A stretch of DNA of 64,000 bases from Pseudomonas sp. TH15 (GCF_016651105.1 NZ_JAEKEL010000001.1:1199501-1263500); one strand, 5' to 3'; shown: positions 37,363 to 46,878, counted from the first letter of the stretch. Translations and numbers: made by a program. The notes: generated by a model not told the origin, from the sequence alone.

Positions 37363-38603
37363 TGGGATGCCTCCATGGCGAGCGACGGACCACCCAAGGC
37401 CAGTTGGAAACGCCGGGTGGTCAAGATGAACAGCAGAGTGCCGGGGACGGTCAGCACCAGTGCCAGCACCAGAATCAGCACCTGTGCGCCGTAAACGTGG
37501 CCGACGCTGGCGGTCAACAGGCCGCCCAGCGGATAGGACAGCAGGTTGACCAGATAAAACGGCCCCATGACTTTGCCCAGGTGGGCTCTCTCGATCGCTT
37601 TGATCCGCTGCGTACGGTTGAACACGTTGAACAACGCACAACCGGCCATGGCCAGCAGAAAGCTCAGCGCATACAGCAACACGCCGTTGGCCACGCCCAT
37701 GCAAATCAAGCCCAGGCACAGCAAGGCGAAGCCCAGCGCACCCAGTCGATAAATCGACATGCGCGCCAACAGCCGCGGCACCAGAATGAAGTTCAGCAGG
37801 CCCAAGGCGCCGGCCCCGGCGTTCATCAGACCGAACACACCGTCGGCGGCGCTGAATACCCCACTGATGACAAACGCGTTGGCGCTCAGCACCGCAGCGA
37901 ATGCCAGGTTGATGGTGAAGTTGAGGCCGGCCAGGGTCAGCACTGGCGGGTTGCCGAGCAACAGGCGCCAGCCGAGGGCCAGATCCTTGAACACGCTGCT
38001 CGGACCGCTGGCAGGTGTTCGTGCTGTTGGCAGGCCTCTCCAGAACAGCGCTGCGGCAACCAGCGCCACGGCTGCCAGGCCCAGCAACCAGCGTTTGTCG
38101 GTGTACATCGCCAGGCCGGCGGCGAGTGCCGGGCCGAGCGCCATGGCCAGCAGCTCCATGTTCTGCACCAGCGACTGACAGTGCGCGAGACGTTCGGGAC
38201 CGGCGATCAGCGGCACGCTTTTTTCAACCGCCATGCGCACCGGCGCCATCAACACCGAGAGCACGATACCGTTGCCGATCAATGCCCAGATCATCCACTG
38301 CGGCTGATACCAGCAGATCCACAGAGTGATGCCCAGACTCAAGCCGCGCGCGGTGTTGGCTGCGCGAAACAGCAGGCGACCGCCGAAGCGGTCGGCGAGC
38401 AGGCCGGCGAACGGATAGGCGATCAGTGCCGGCAACCATTCAAGGGCAAACGCGACGCCGGAATAGCGCACGTTGCCGGTCAGTTGGTAAATCATCAGTG
38501 GCACGGCAAACAGCACGGTCTGTTCTGCCAGCAACGCGCACAACAGCCCGGCACCGAACCAGCGAATTGCACTGCTGCGAGCATCGACGCTGGCCTCAGG
38601 CAT
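37359..38603 (-). CDS. MFS transporter, EntS-like, probable product exporter
   Basis: 414 residues with 11-12 membrane helices. The first loop YPFAGLLADRFGGR is the MFS A-motif, and the arrangement resembles the EntS/DHA3 drug and siderophore exporters. The start at 38603 overlaps the flavin monooxygenase gene by 8 bases. Set inside a biosynthetic operon it most likely exports the finished metabolite and protects the producer. Confidence 0.83.
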   Translation of the reverse strand: MPEASVDARSSAIRWFGAGLLCALLAEQTVLFAVPLMIYQLTGNVRYSGVAFALEWLPALIAYPFAGLLADRFGGRLLFRAANTARGLSLGITLWICWYQPQWMIWALIGNGIVLSVLMAPVRMAVEKSVPLIAGPERLAHCQSLVQNMELLAMALGPALAAGLAMYTDKRWLLGLAAVALVAAALFWRGLPTARTPASGPSSVFKDLALGWRLLLGNPPVLTLAGLNFTINLAFAAVLSANAFVISGVFSAADGVFGLMNAGAGALGLLNFILVPRLLARMSIYRLGALGFALLCLGLICMGVANGVLLYALSFLLAMAGCALFNVFNRTQRIKAIERAHLGKVMGPFYLVNLLSYPLGGLLTASVGHVYGAQVLILVLALVLTVPGTLLFILTTRRFQLALGGPSLAMEASQ

Positions 38604-39669
38604 GATCGCGATCCCAGACCATTTCCAGTTCGCGCAAATAGGGCAGCACGTACTTGCAGAAACGGCGCATTTCGTCGCGGGTTGGCCAGCCGGAGAAAAT
38701 GAACTCGCTGACGCCGACTTTCTTGTACTCGAACAAGTATTCGGCGACTTCCTGGTAGCTCCCGACCACACATAACGCAGGGCCGCCGCGATACGCCACC
38801 GCGCCCGACCAGAGCATCGGCGACAGCCAGTCGTGCTGCGCTTTCTCCGCCAGGCGGAACGAGGTTTTCACCGCTTCCGAATCGCAACGGCCGACAAATT
38901 CACGGACCCATTCACGGTGCTGTTCGTCAGGGTTTTCCATCATGCTTTCGACGGCCGCCAGCGCTTCTTCGCGGGTTTCGCGAGCGAGCACGTGCATGCG
39001 GATACCCACCGAGCGACCCGACTCCAGAACAGTGCGGCTGGCCTCGGCAATGCCTTCAGGCGTATCGCCGTAACGCAGCCAGCAATCGCTGTGCTTGATG
39101 GCGATCTGTTGAGCAATGTCGGAGGCGCCGCTGAGGTAAATACGCGGACGCTCAGCGTCCTTGAACGGCAGGCCCAACTGAGCTTTTTCGATGCGGTAGT
39201 GGGCGCCGTGATAGGTCAGCGGTGATTCGCCGTTCCAGAATCGATGCAGGATGTCGAGGAATTCGCCGGTGCGCTCATAGCGTCCGTCGTGGGCAACGAA
39301 GTCGCCGTAATAGGCTTGCTCATCCGGCGAAATACCGGCCACAAGATTGAGTGAAATGCGCTTGTCGGACATCCACGAAACGGTGTTGACGATCTGCGTG
39401 AACAAGGTAGGCGGCACCAGGCCGGGACGGTAGGCCAGAATGAATTTGACCCGCTCGGTCTCGCGGACCAGCGCGCCAATCATCGGCAATGGATCGGGCA
39501 TGTGATAGCTGATGCCCATCAACAGCGAGTCGATGCCCAGCTCATCGGCTTCCTGGGCAAAGTCGACGATACCGGCAAAATCGAGGGCGCCGGTGTTGTA
39601 CTTTTCCGAGGCCTTTTGCTGACCGCTGTCTAGCGGTGAGCACCAGTGAATGCGCAGTGGTGCAGACAT
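38596..39669 (-). CDS. SsuD-like LLM-class flavin-dependent monooxygenase
   Basis: 357 residues of the bacterial luciferase-like fold: EADELGIDSLLMG, RVKFILAYRPGLVPPTLFTQIVNTV, ISLNLVAGISPDEQAYYGDF, RYERTGEFLDIL and IYLSGASDIAQQIAIKHSDCWLRYGDTPEGI match the alkanesulfonate monooxygenase (SsuD) group. Such enzymes use FMNH2 from a separate reductase and O2. No reductase gene is in the cluster. No ssuE/ssuABC genes are near, so a tailoring oxidation in the pathway (N- or C-oxygenation, or C-S/C-C cleavage) is more likely than sulfonate use. Second gene of the operon. Confidence 0.84.
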   Translation of the reverse strand: MSAPLRIHWCSPLDSGQQKASEKYNTGALDFAGIVDFAQEADELGIDSLLMGISYHMPDPLPMIGALVRETERVKFILAYRPGLVPPTLFTQIVNTVSWMSDKRISLNLVAGISPDEQAYYGDFVAHDGRYERTGEFLDILHRFWNGESPLTYHGAHYRIEKAQLGLPFKDAERPRIYLSGASDIAQQIAIKHSDCWLRYGDTPEGIAEASRTVLESGRSVGIRMHVLARETREEALAAVESMMENPDEQHREWVREFVGRCDSEAVKTSFRLAEKAQHDWLSPMLWSGAVAYRGGPALCVVGSYQEVAEYLFEYKKVGVSEFIFSGWPTRDEMRRFCKYVLPYLRELEMVWDRDHA

Positions 39670-39734
39670 TGTGTTTCTCCATGGCACAGCCTGCCGCCGC
39701 CGGAGCGGGAGCAGGCGTGGTGAATCAGTCCGGA

Positions 39735-40664
39735 TCAGAACAGGAAGCTGGTACCGACGGTGCGGTCGAACAGCGCCACGTCGCGGATGCGCCGCTTGCC
39801 GCAAATGAATTTGAGCAGGCGCTCGATGCCCAGGCCGCCACCGGCGCTTGGGTGCAACAAGCCACGGCGAGCGACTTCCAGGTAGTTGGCGAACGGCTCA
39901 AGGTCCATCGACAGCTCGTTCATGCGGTAGACGATCTGCTCGTATTCGAACTCGCGCTCGGCACCCGAAAGGGCTTCGCCGTAGCCATCGGGATAGATCA
40001 GGTCATAGTTGTTGTAGGCACCGCGTTTGCCCGGGGTTTCGCGATCGTAAAACTCGCGGCGGTAGTTGGTGACGAAGAACGGCGTATGCGCTTTCGCCGA
40101 CATGATTTTCTCGAAGTCATCGCCATGCTCGGCGCGCAGTTCGTCGGAGCTGTAGATCGGGAACGCCGTGGCGAAGTGCGGCAGTTGGCGGCCAAGCTGT
40201 GCGAGCTCGGCGGCGCAGTGTTGGCTGACTTCGCTGAACACATGCTTGATCAGGCCTTCGATCAGGGCCATGACCTGGTGCATGTCGCCATCGCGGATCT
40301 CGAAATCGAACTGCGAAAACTCCAGCAGGTGGTTCTCGGAATCCTTGATCTCGGCCTTTTCCAGACGAATGTTCGGCGCAACGATAAAGATTTTTTCGTG
40401 GCCCTTGGCGGTCAGTGCCAACTGCTTGTGGAAGATCATGCTGGCCGTCAGTTTCAGACGGCGTTCTTCGTACTGGATTTCGGCCGGATACACCGCGTGG
40501 TTCAACGGATCGGTGATCGGCGACATCAGGATCGGCATCAACTGTTTGAAGTCGCGCTCGAGCAGATATTGCTGCAAGGCTTGAAGGACGCGTCCCCGGA
40601 TGATGGCAATGGATTCTATGTCTGGATTAGCAAAATCGACGAAGTTACGGGTAATTTCTTCCAT
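39735..40664 (-). CDS. AsnRS/AsnA-like class II synthetase, free-standing
   Basis: 309 residues, only a class IIb catalytic core without the OB-fold anticodon domain. The motif 2 region reads FIVAPNIRLEKAE (R100, E102), then FDFEIRDGDMHQVM, TPFFVTNYRREF, PDGYGEALSGAEREFEYEQIVYRM and the motif 3 equivalent GGGLGIERLLKF. The order matches asparaginyl-tRNA synthetase and the archaeal-type asparagine synthetase A derived from it. Without a tRNA-binding domain it should activate an acidic amino acid and pass it to ammonia or another amine. First gene of the ten-gene operon; 3-methylaspartate would be a natural substrate, which is inference. Confidence 0.82.
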   Translation of the reverse strand: MEEITRNFVDFANPDIESIAIIRGRVLQALQQYLLERDFKQLMPILMSPITDPLNHAVYPAEIQYEERRLKLTASMIFHKQLALTAKGHEKIFIVAPNIRLEKAEIKDSENHLLEFSQFDFEIRDGDMHQVMALIEGLIKHVFSEVSQHCAAELAQLGRQLPHFATAFPIYSSDELRAEHGDDFEKIMSAKAHTPFFVTNYRREFYDRETPGKRGAYNNYDLIYPDGYGEALSGAEREFEYEQIVYRMNELSMDLEPFANYLEVARRGLLHPSAGGGLGIERLLKFICGKRRIRDVALFDRTVGTSFLF

Positions 40665-40902
40665 GATTGGCCAAATATTCAGGGAGTTAGGGAGGCCCTG
40701 ATTATTGTTTAATCGAACGAAAACTCAATGTACAGATTTCCACTAAAAAGCAGCACAGAGCTCGGGTTTGGTTGTCCGACGACGCTTTTGCATGGACGAT
40801 ATCGCGCTGCTGAAATTGATCAGGTGGCGCACGAGTGGGCAGGTTCATGGCGAACTTCGCTGGCCGGCGTCGCTCTCTCATTCGTCTATTCAGAGTTGGC
40901 CC
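40665..40902. promoter_or_regulatory. Divergent promoter region between the biosynthetic operon and the permease gene
   Basis: 238 bases between the synthetase start (minus strand) and the permease ATG. The part nearest the synthetase (40665-40760) is the most AT-rich of the area. I see no clear palindrome. Short open frames here are not convincing genes. Confidence 0.4.
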
Positions 40903-42216
40903 ATGACTGCCCTTAACGGCTCGCGACCCCATCAGTTTTCCAGGTCTGACTACAAGACCCTGGGCCTTGCCGCCCTTGGCGGTGCCCTGGAAATCTATGA
41001 CTTCATCATCTTCGTGTTTTTTGCGCTGACCCTCAGCCAACTGTTCTTTCCGCCAGAGATGCCGGAATGGCTGAGACTGCTGCAAAGCTTCGGGATTTTC
41101 GTCACTGGCTACCTGGCGCGACCGCTGGGCGGGATCCTGATGGCGCACTTTGCCGATCAGTTGGGACGCAAGCGGGTGTTCAGCCTGAGCATTCTGATGA
41201 TGGCGTTGCCTTGCCTGCTGATCGGCATCATGCCGACCTACGAACACATCGGTTATTTCGCTCCCTTGTTATTGCTGGTCCTGCGGGTGCTGCAAGGCGC
41301 GGCGGTGGGTGGTGAAGTGCCGAGCGCCTGGGTGTTCGTCGCCGAGCACGCGCCGGAGGGGCATCGTGGCTACGCCTTGGGGTTTCTCCAGGCCGGACTG
41401 ACCTTCGGTTATTTGCTCGGCGCGCTGACCGCGACACTGCTGGCGCAACTGTTTACTCCCGCGGAAATTCTCGATTACGCCTGGCGCTTGCCGTTTTTGC
41501 TCGGTGGGTTGTTCGGCGTGATCGGCGTCTGGCTGCGTCGCTGGCTGAGCGAGACGCCCGTGTTCGTGGCGTTGCAGGCACGCCGTGAGGCGGATGCCGA
41601 GTTGCCGTTGCGCACCGTGTTGCGCGAGCACCGGCACCGCTTGTGGCCGGCCTTCATTTTGACCTGCGTGCTGACGTCGGCGGTGGTGGTGCTGGTGGTG
41701 ATCACCCCGACCGTCATGCAAAAGAGCTTTGGCATGACCCCCAGCCACACGTTTGGTCTGAGCAGTCTGGGCATCGTCTTTCTCAATATTGGCTGCGTGA
41801 TCGCCGGGTTGATCGTCGACCGCATCGGCGCCTGGCGCACGGTCAAGCTTTACAGCGTATTGCTGCCGGTCGGTATTGCCGTGCTTTATGGCTGCCTGAT
41901 CAGCGGTGGCAGTTGGCTGGGGCTGGCGTATGCGCTGGCGGGTTTGAGCTGCGGCGTGGTCGGCGCCGTGCCGTCGGTGATGGTCAGCCTGTTTCCGGCG
42001 CATATCCGTGTGTCGGGCATTTCCTTTACCTACAACATTGCCTACGCGCTGTGGGCGAGCACCACACCGTTATTGCTGATCGCACTGATGCCATGGAGCC
42101 CTTGGGTGTGCATGGTGTACTGCGTGGTGATGGGCGCGGTGGGTGTCGGTTGCGCCACGTATTTTGGCGGGCGCGAGCCCGTTCATAACGCACCGTCGCT
42201 GGTGCCGGAGCGTTGA
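40903..42216 (+). CDS. MHS-family MFS permease (ProP/citrate-like)
   Basis: 437 residues from the ATG at 40903; upstream in-frame codons lack protein character. Typical metabolite:H+ symporter features: LGGALEIYDFIIF in helix 1, RPLGGILMAHFADQLGRKRVF (A-motif), GGEVPSAWVFVAEHAPEGHRGYALGFLQAG and LRRWLSETPVF. MHS members import organic acids, betaines and amino acid derivatives. It overlaps or abuts the amidase gene and is followed by an OprD-type porin, so the three likely form an uptake and hydrolysis unit. Confidence 0.85.
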   Translation: MTALNGSRPHQFSRSDYKTLGLAALGGALEIYDFIIFVFFALTLSQLFFPPEMPEWLRLLQSFGIFVTGYLARPLGGILMAHFADQLGRKRVFSLSILMMALPCLLIGIMPTYEHIGYFAPLLLLVLRVLQGAAVGGEVPSAWVFVAEHAPEGHRGYALGFLQAGLTFGYLLGALTATLLAQLFTPAEILDYAWRLPFLLGGLFGVIGVWLRRWLSETPVFVALQARREADAELPLRTVLREHRHRLWPAFILTCVLTSAVVVLVVITPTVMQKSFGMTPSHTFGLSSLGIVFLNIGCVIAGLIVDRIGAWRTVKLYSVLLPVGIAVLYGCLISGGSWLGLAYALAGLSCGVVGAVPSVMVSLFPAHIRVSGISFTYNIAYALWASTTPLLLIALMPWSPWVCMVYCVVMGAVGVGCATYFGGREPVHNAPSLVPER

Positions 42217-42266
42217 GGCAGTCGTTGCAGGATGGGCTCCCTGGGTCTGGCACGGATGGCTATTGG

Positions 42267-43661
42267 ATGATGGATTTACATGATTTACCGGCGACGCAAT
42301 TGCTGGCCTTGTTCGCCAGTCGCGAGTTGTCCCCGCTGGAGTATTACGATCACCTGCTGGCCCACATCGAACGTTGGGAGCCGAGCATCGGTGCACTTTA
42401 CGCGTTCAATCCGCAGCGTGTCCGCGAGCAGGCGCGTGCGTCGAGCGAACGTTGGAGCAAAGGCGCGCCGCGCGGCTGGCTCGACGGCGTGCCCGTGACG
42501 CTCAAGGAACTGATCGCCACCCAAGGCGATTGCATTCCTCAGGGGTCTCGCGCCAGCACCTTGGTGGCCGCGACCGAAGACGCACCGCCGGCTGCGCGCA
42601 TGCGTGAAAGCGGAGCGATCATCCTCGGCAAAACCACGGTGCCGGACTTCGGCATGCTGTCGTCGGGACTGTCGAGTTTCCATGGCATCACCCGCAACCC
42701 TTGGGACGTTTCCTGTAATCCGGGAGGTTCGAGTTCCGGCGCAGCCGCTGCGGCGGCGGCCGGTTATGGCCCGCTGCATGTCGGTACCGACATCGGTGGA
42801 TCGGTGCGGCTGCCGGCGGGCTGGTGTGGCCTGGTGGGGTTCAAGCCAACCCTGGGGCGGATCCCCATTGATCCGTATTACACCGGTCGCTGTGCCGGGC
42901 CGATGACGCGCACGGTCGATGACTGCGCATTGATGATGGGATATCTGGCGCAACCGGATGCTCGCGACGCTACCAGCCTTGCGGCGCAGTTGCTGGATTG
43001 GGACCTGCAAACGCCGTCGATGCAAGGTTTGAAAATTGGCCTGATGCTCGATCCCGGTTGCGGCTTCCAGCCCGACAGCGAAGTGTGTGACGCCGTGCGT
43101 CAGGCTGCACGGTTATTCGAAGCCAATGGTGCACAAGTGGAATTGATCGGGCCGGTGATGGATCGGCGCTTGCTCGATGGTCTCGATGACTTCTGGCGTG
43201 CCCGCCAGTTGTCGCAGTTGCAAGCCCTGAGCCCGGAGCAACGCGGCAAGGTTCTGCCCTACATCGAAGAGTGGGCCGCGACGGCAGCGCAGATGAACGC
43301 GGTGCAAGCCGTCGAAGGTTTCAACCAGACGTTCGAAATTCGTCGGCGCTGCGCCACGGTGTTCAACGATCTGGACCTGGTGTTGTCGCCGACCAATCAG
43401 GTCAGCAGCTTCCCGGCCGAGTGGCCTTCGCCGGGCAACGACCCGCGCCAGCCTTTCGAACACATAGTGTTCACCGTGCCGTGGAACATGGGCGAGCAAC
43501 CCGCCCTGTCGATCAACTGCGGGTTTACCACGCAGGGCATGCCGATCGGCCTGCAAATGATTGCCCCACGGTTCGCCGATCAGTGGTTGTTGAAGTGCGC
43601 CAAGGCTTACGAAAACTGGCGCGGTCCGATCAAACACTGGCCGTCCGCGCCGCCTCGCTGA
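42267..43661 (+). CDS. Amidase signature family enzyme
   Basis: 464 residues from the ATG at 42267; a TTG overlapping the permease stop is also in frame. The Ser-cisSer-Lys triad is complete: K80 in TLKEL, S155 in GGSSSG and S179 in DIGGSVRLPAGWCGLVGFKPT. The C-terminal part has NxxGxPALS-like NMGEQPALSINCGF. It should hydrolyse a small amide; there are no gatA-type neighbours (gatB, gatC), so it is not the tRNA amidotransferase subunit. Possible substrates include an amide brought in by the adjacent permease. Confidence 0.87.
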   Translation: MMDLHDLPATQLLALFASRELSPLEYYDHLLAHIERWEPSIGALYAFNPQRVREQARASSERWSKGAPRGWLDGVPVTLKELIATQGDCIPQGSRASTLVAATEDAPPAARMRESGAIILGKTTVPDFGMLSSGLSSFHGITRNPWDVSCNPGGSSSGAAAAAAAGYGPLHVGTDIGGSVRLPAGWCGLVGFKPTLGRIPIDPYYTGRCAGPMTRTVDDCALMMGYLAQPDARDATSLAAQLLDWDLQTPSMQGLKIGLMLDPGCGFQPDSEVCDAVRQAARLFEANGAQVELIGPVMDRRLLDGLDDFWRARQLSQLQALSPEQRGKVLPYIEEWAATAAQMNAVQAVEGFNQTFEIRRRCATVFNDLDLVLSPTNQVSSFPAEWPSPGNDPRQPFEHIVFTVPWNMGEQPALSINCGFTTQGMPIGLQMIAPRFADQWLLKCAKAYENWRGPIKHWPSAPPR

Positions 43662-43736
43662 TACCCGATGGTTGTGGTGTACCGCTCATGCGCCCGGCGC
43701 CTGCGCGGTGCGCCTTATTTTTACAGGCACGTTCCG

Positions 43737-45095
43737 ATGAAATCACATGCACCTCGCGCAATGATCGCGATGCTGGCTGTCGTCCAGCCCGGCTGGGCCG
43801 CCGAACCGGTAGCGCCGCAGGATCAAGCCACCGGGCTGCTGGATGGCAGCCACCTGAACCTTAATTTGCGTCACTACTATTCCAATCAGCACACCCAGCG
43901 CAGCACGCACCTGGTGATCAAAAAGGATGGCGTCGCAGAGCCAACCCGCGAGCGCGTCACGTGGGTGCAGACCGCCATGCTCAACTACAGCTCCGGCTAC
44001 ACCGAGGGCTTGATCGGCGTGGGTGTCGATGCGGCGTTGTTCAGCGCTGTCACGCTTGAGCGTGGCCATGGCGCGGTCGCCAACGGTGGTGACCGTGTGC
44101 TTGTCGACAGCGATGGCGACGCCCTGCCGACCTGGAGTCGTCTGGGGGTGGGTGACTTGAAGCTGCGCGTATCGAGCAGCGAACTCAAGGCCGGCCGGAT
44201 GCTCACGGAAAACCCGATCCTGCGTTACAAAGACAACCGTGCCTTGCCGTCGACTTTTCAGGGCGTTGCGATCAACAGCAACGAGCTCGACTGGCTGGCG
44301 CTGCAAGCGGGCAGTTTCGAGCGCGCCATCCCGCGTACCGGCAGCGGCAGCGAGCGCCTCACTACAACCTTCGGCAATCGCGCCTACAGCGGTTCGCGCA
44401 TCAGCTACCTGGGAGGCACCGCCACCGCGCCGGCCGGGCTGACACTCAGCGCCTACGGCTCGCGTTTCGAAGACATGTGGCAACAATATTATCTGGGCGC
44501 GACCCACGTGGTCGGCAATCGCGCGGATCTGGCCCTGAAAACCAGTTTCAACTACTACCGTACCCGCGATCAGGGCGAACAGCGTTTGGGCTACATCGAC
44601 AACGACGCCTACAGTCTGGCAATGACGGCCGCCCACGGCGCCCATGGCCTGACCGCGGCGTGGCAGCAGGTGTTCGGCGACGAATACTTTGACTATGTGT
44701 GGGAGTCCACCGGCAACTACATGGCCAACTCACTGTACTCGGACTACAACGGCCCGAACGAAAAGTCCTGGCAGTTGCGCTACGACCTTGATCTGGCCAC
44801 TTATGGTGTCCCGGGCCTGACCGCCAGCCTCTGGCACGCCAAGGGTTGGGGCATCGACGGCACGCATTACAGCGGTGATCGCAACGGCCACAACACCGGC
44901 TACAACGTGCGTGGGCTCGACGGTGCCAAGCACAACGAAAACGGCTTGATGGTTGCCTATGTCGTGCAGTCCGGCAGGCTGAAAAACACCGTGTTGCGCA
45001 GCATTGTCTACAACCACCGGGCAAGTGGCGGACAGATCGACGGCAGCTACGACGAGTTCCGCCTGGTGGCGAACGTGCCGTTCAATCTGTTTTGA
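43737..45095 (+). CDS. OprD-family outer membrane porin
   Basis: 452 residues. The ATG at 43737 gives a short signal (cleavage near WAAEP). The OprD family pattern is evident: LNLNLRHYYSNQ, a GLIGVGVDAALF strand, SELKAGRMLTENPIL, a LPSTFQGVAI segment, RISYLGGTATAPAGLTLSAYGSRFEDMWQQYY, SLYSDYNGPNEKSWQLRYD and a terminal aromatic FNLF. These 18-strand channels take up small carboxylates and amino acids. It matches the substrate class expected for the upstream MHS permease. Confidence 0.87.
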   Translation: MKSHAPRAMIAMLAVVQPGWAAEPVAPQDQATGLLDGSHLNLNLRHYYSNQHTQRSTHLVIKKDGVAEPTRERVTWVQTAMLNYSSGYTEGLIGVGVDAALFSAVTLERGHGAVANGGDRVLVDSDGDALPTWSRLGVGDLKLRVSSSELKAGRMLTENPILRYKDNRALPSTFQGVAINSNELDWLALQAGSFERAIPRTGSGSERLTTTFGNRAYSGSRISYLGGTATAPAGLTLSAYGSRFEDMWQQYYLGATHVVGNRADLALKTSFNYYRTRDQGEQRLGYIDNDAYSLAMTAAHGAHGLTAAWQQVFGDEYFDYVWESTGNYMANSLYSDYNGPNEKSWQLRYDLDLATYGVPGLTASLWHAKGWGIDGTHYSGDRNGHNTGYNVRGLDGAKHNENGLMVAYVVQSGRLKNTVLRSIVYNHRASGGQIDGSYDEFRLVANVPFNLF

Positions 45096-45192
45096 TTTAT
45101 CCCCGGTAAATTTTTTCAACGGGATTAACCCGAATCGGAAGGGCTGGCCGTCTCAGTGGATGAATGCTCAATTTCATCCCGAGGTCAGCCCC

Positions 45193-46878
45193 ATGTCTCT
45201 TCCTCTGCCTTTCTTGCGCCCTGTTGCGGTCGGTGTTTTGCTGGCCCTCGGTGGCTGTGGTGTGCCCGCCCCTCCGGAATCCGCCGCGGTGCCGCCACCG
45301 GCGCAACCTGAGGTGCTGGTTCAACACGAAGCGCTAATGGCGGGAGGGGCGATGGCCAAGCGCATGGCGCATCTGGCGCCGATGGCCAGTTTCGTGGCAA
45401 TGCCGAGTGCCGACAGTTATCCACAGGGCTATCGCGACGAGCCGCGCGAGCAGTATCAAAAACTTGCCGACAGCCCGATCCACAGTGTCGCCGAGACGCC
45501 GGTTTCAACCTTCAGCGCCGACGTCGACAGCGGTGCTTACGCTAACGTCCGTCGCTTGCTCAATCAGGGGCGTTTGCCGCCCGAAGGCGCCGTGCGGCTG
45601 GAGGAAATGGTCAATTACTTCCCCTACGATTACGCCTTGCCCACTGATGGCTCGCCGTTTGGCGTGACCACTGAACTGGCGCCGTCGCCGTGGAACCCGC
45701 ACACCCGATTGCTGCGCATCGGCATCAAGGCCTCGGACCGTGCGGTGGCCGAGCTGGCCCCGGCGAACCTGGTGTTTCTGGTAGATGTTTCGGGCTCGAT
45801 GGATCGCCGTGAGGGTTTACCGCTGGTCAAAAGCACCCTGAAATTGCTGGTCGATCAACTGCGCGAACAGGATCGGGTTTCGCTGGTGGTCTATGCCGGC
45901 GAAACACGTGTGGTGCTGGAGCCTACATCCGGACGGGAAAAAGCGAAAATTCGTACAGCCATCGACCAATTAACTGCGGGTGGCTCAACCGCTGGAGCGT
46001 CGGGCATCGAGCTCGCCTATCAAATGGCGCAACAGGCCTTCATCCCCAAAGGCATCAACCGCATCCTGCTGGCCACCGACGGTGACTTTAACGTCGGCGT
46101 CAGCGACTTCGACAGCCTCAAGCAAATGGCTGTGGATAAACGCAAGACGGGCGTTTCCCTGACCACCCTGGGTTTTGGTGTGGATAACTACAATGAACAC
46201 CTGATGGAACAACTGGCCGACGCTGGCGACGGCAACTACGCCTACATCGACAATCTGCGTGAAGCGCGCAAAGTGTTGGTGGATCAACTCGGCTCGACCC
46301 TCGACGTGGTGGCGAAGAACGTGAAGCTGCAAGTGGAGTTCAACCCGGCGCAGGTCAGCGAATATCGGCTGTTGGGGTATGAAAATCGCGCGTTGAACCG
46401 TGAAGATTTCAATAACGACAAGGTCGATGCCGGCGAAATCGGTGCAGGGCATACAGTGACGGCGTTGTACGAAATTGTGCCGAAGGGCGAGAAGGGTTGG
46501 CTGGAACCGCTGCGCTATGGCGATGCTGCATCAGGCGTTTCCGGGAAGTCTGGGGAAATGGCGATGCTGCGTGTGCGATATCAACTGCCTGAAGGTGGGA
46601 ACAGTCGCTTGATCGAGCATCCTATTGTTAATAGCGCGGCGCCAGCCAGTGAAGACCTGCGATTTGCGGCGGCCGTTGCAGCGTTTTCTCAGCAACTGAA
46701 GGACGGACGCTACACCGGCGATTTCAGCCTGAAAGACACCGAAGCCCTGGCCCGAGGCGCTCGGGGCGATGACCGCTTTGGTCTGCGCGCGGAGTTCGTG
46801 CAATTGGTCGAGTTGGCCCAGAGCCTGCGTACTTCCACGGCATCGAATCAGGTGTCCAATGCCAACCGGATCGAGTGA
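45193..46878 (+). CDS. VWA-domain lipoprotein (YfbK-like)
   Basis: 561 residues with lipobox LGGC. A Pro/Ala-rich linker is followed by the YfbK N-terminal motif (STFSADVDSGAYANVRRLLNQGRLPPEGAVRLEEMVNYFPYDY), then the von Willebrand factor A domain with its metal site LVDVSGSM and TDGDFNVGVSD, and a C-terminal DUF3520-type part. Family members are membrane-anchored metal-dependent binding proteins of unclear role. It overlaps the sigma factor gene by 4 bases, so the two are co-translated. Confidence 0.87.
   Translation: MSLPLPFLRPVAVGVLLALGGCGVPAPPESAAVPPPAQPEVLVQHEALMAGGAMAKRMAHLAPMASFVAMPSADSYPQGYRDEPREQYQKLADSPIHSVAETPVSTFSADVDSGAYANVRRLLNQGRLPPEGAVRLEEMVNYFPYDYALPTDGSPFGVTTELAPSPWNPHTRLLRIGIKASDRAVAELAPANLVFLVDVSGSMDRREGLPLVKSTLKLLVDQLREQDRVSLVVYAGETRVVLEPTSGREKAKIRTAIDQLTAGGSTAGASGIELAYQMAQQAFIPKGINRILLATDGDFNVGVSDFDSLKQMAVDKRKTGVSLTTLGFGVDNYNEHLMEQLADAGDGNYAYIDNLREARKVLVDQLGSTLDVVAKNVKLQVEFNPAQVSEYRLLGYENRALNREDFNNDKVDAGEIGAGHTVTALYEIVPKGEKGWLEPLRYGDAASGVSGKSGEMAMLRVRYQLPEGGNSRLIEHPIVNSAAPASEDLRFAAAVAAFSQQLKDGRYTGDFSLKDTEALARGARGDDRFGLRAEFVQLVELAQSLRTSTASNQVSNANRIE

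Noticed and set aside
37362..38702. 446-residue plus-strand frame opposite the MFS exporter
   Set aside because: Gln/His/Arg-rich antisense composition; the minus-strand gene has clear membrane helices and an MFS motif.
40728..40916. 62-residue plus-strand open frame in the divergent region
   Set aside because: Overlaps the permease start in another frame and has no ribosome site or family resemblance.
42267..43661. GatA subunit of the tRNA amidotransferase
   Set aside because: No gatB or gatC nearby, and the neighbours are a permease and a porin; a stand-alone amidase fits better.
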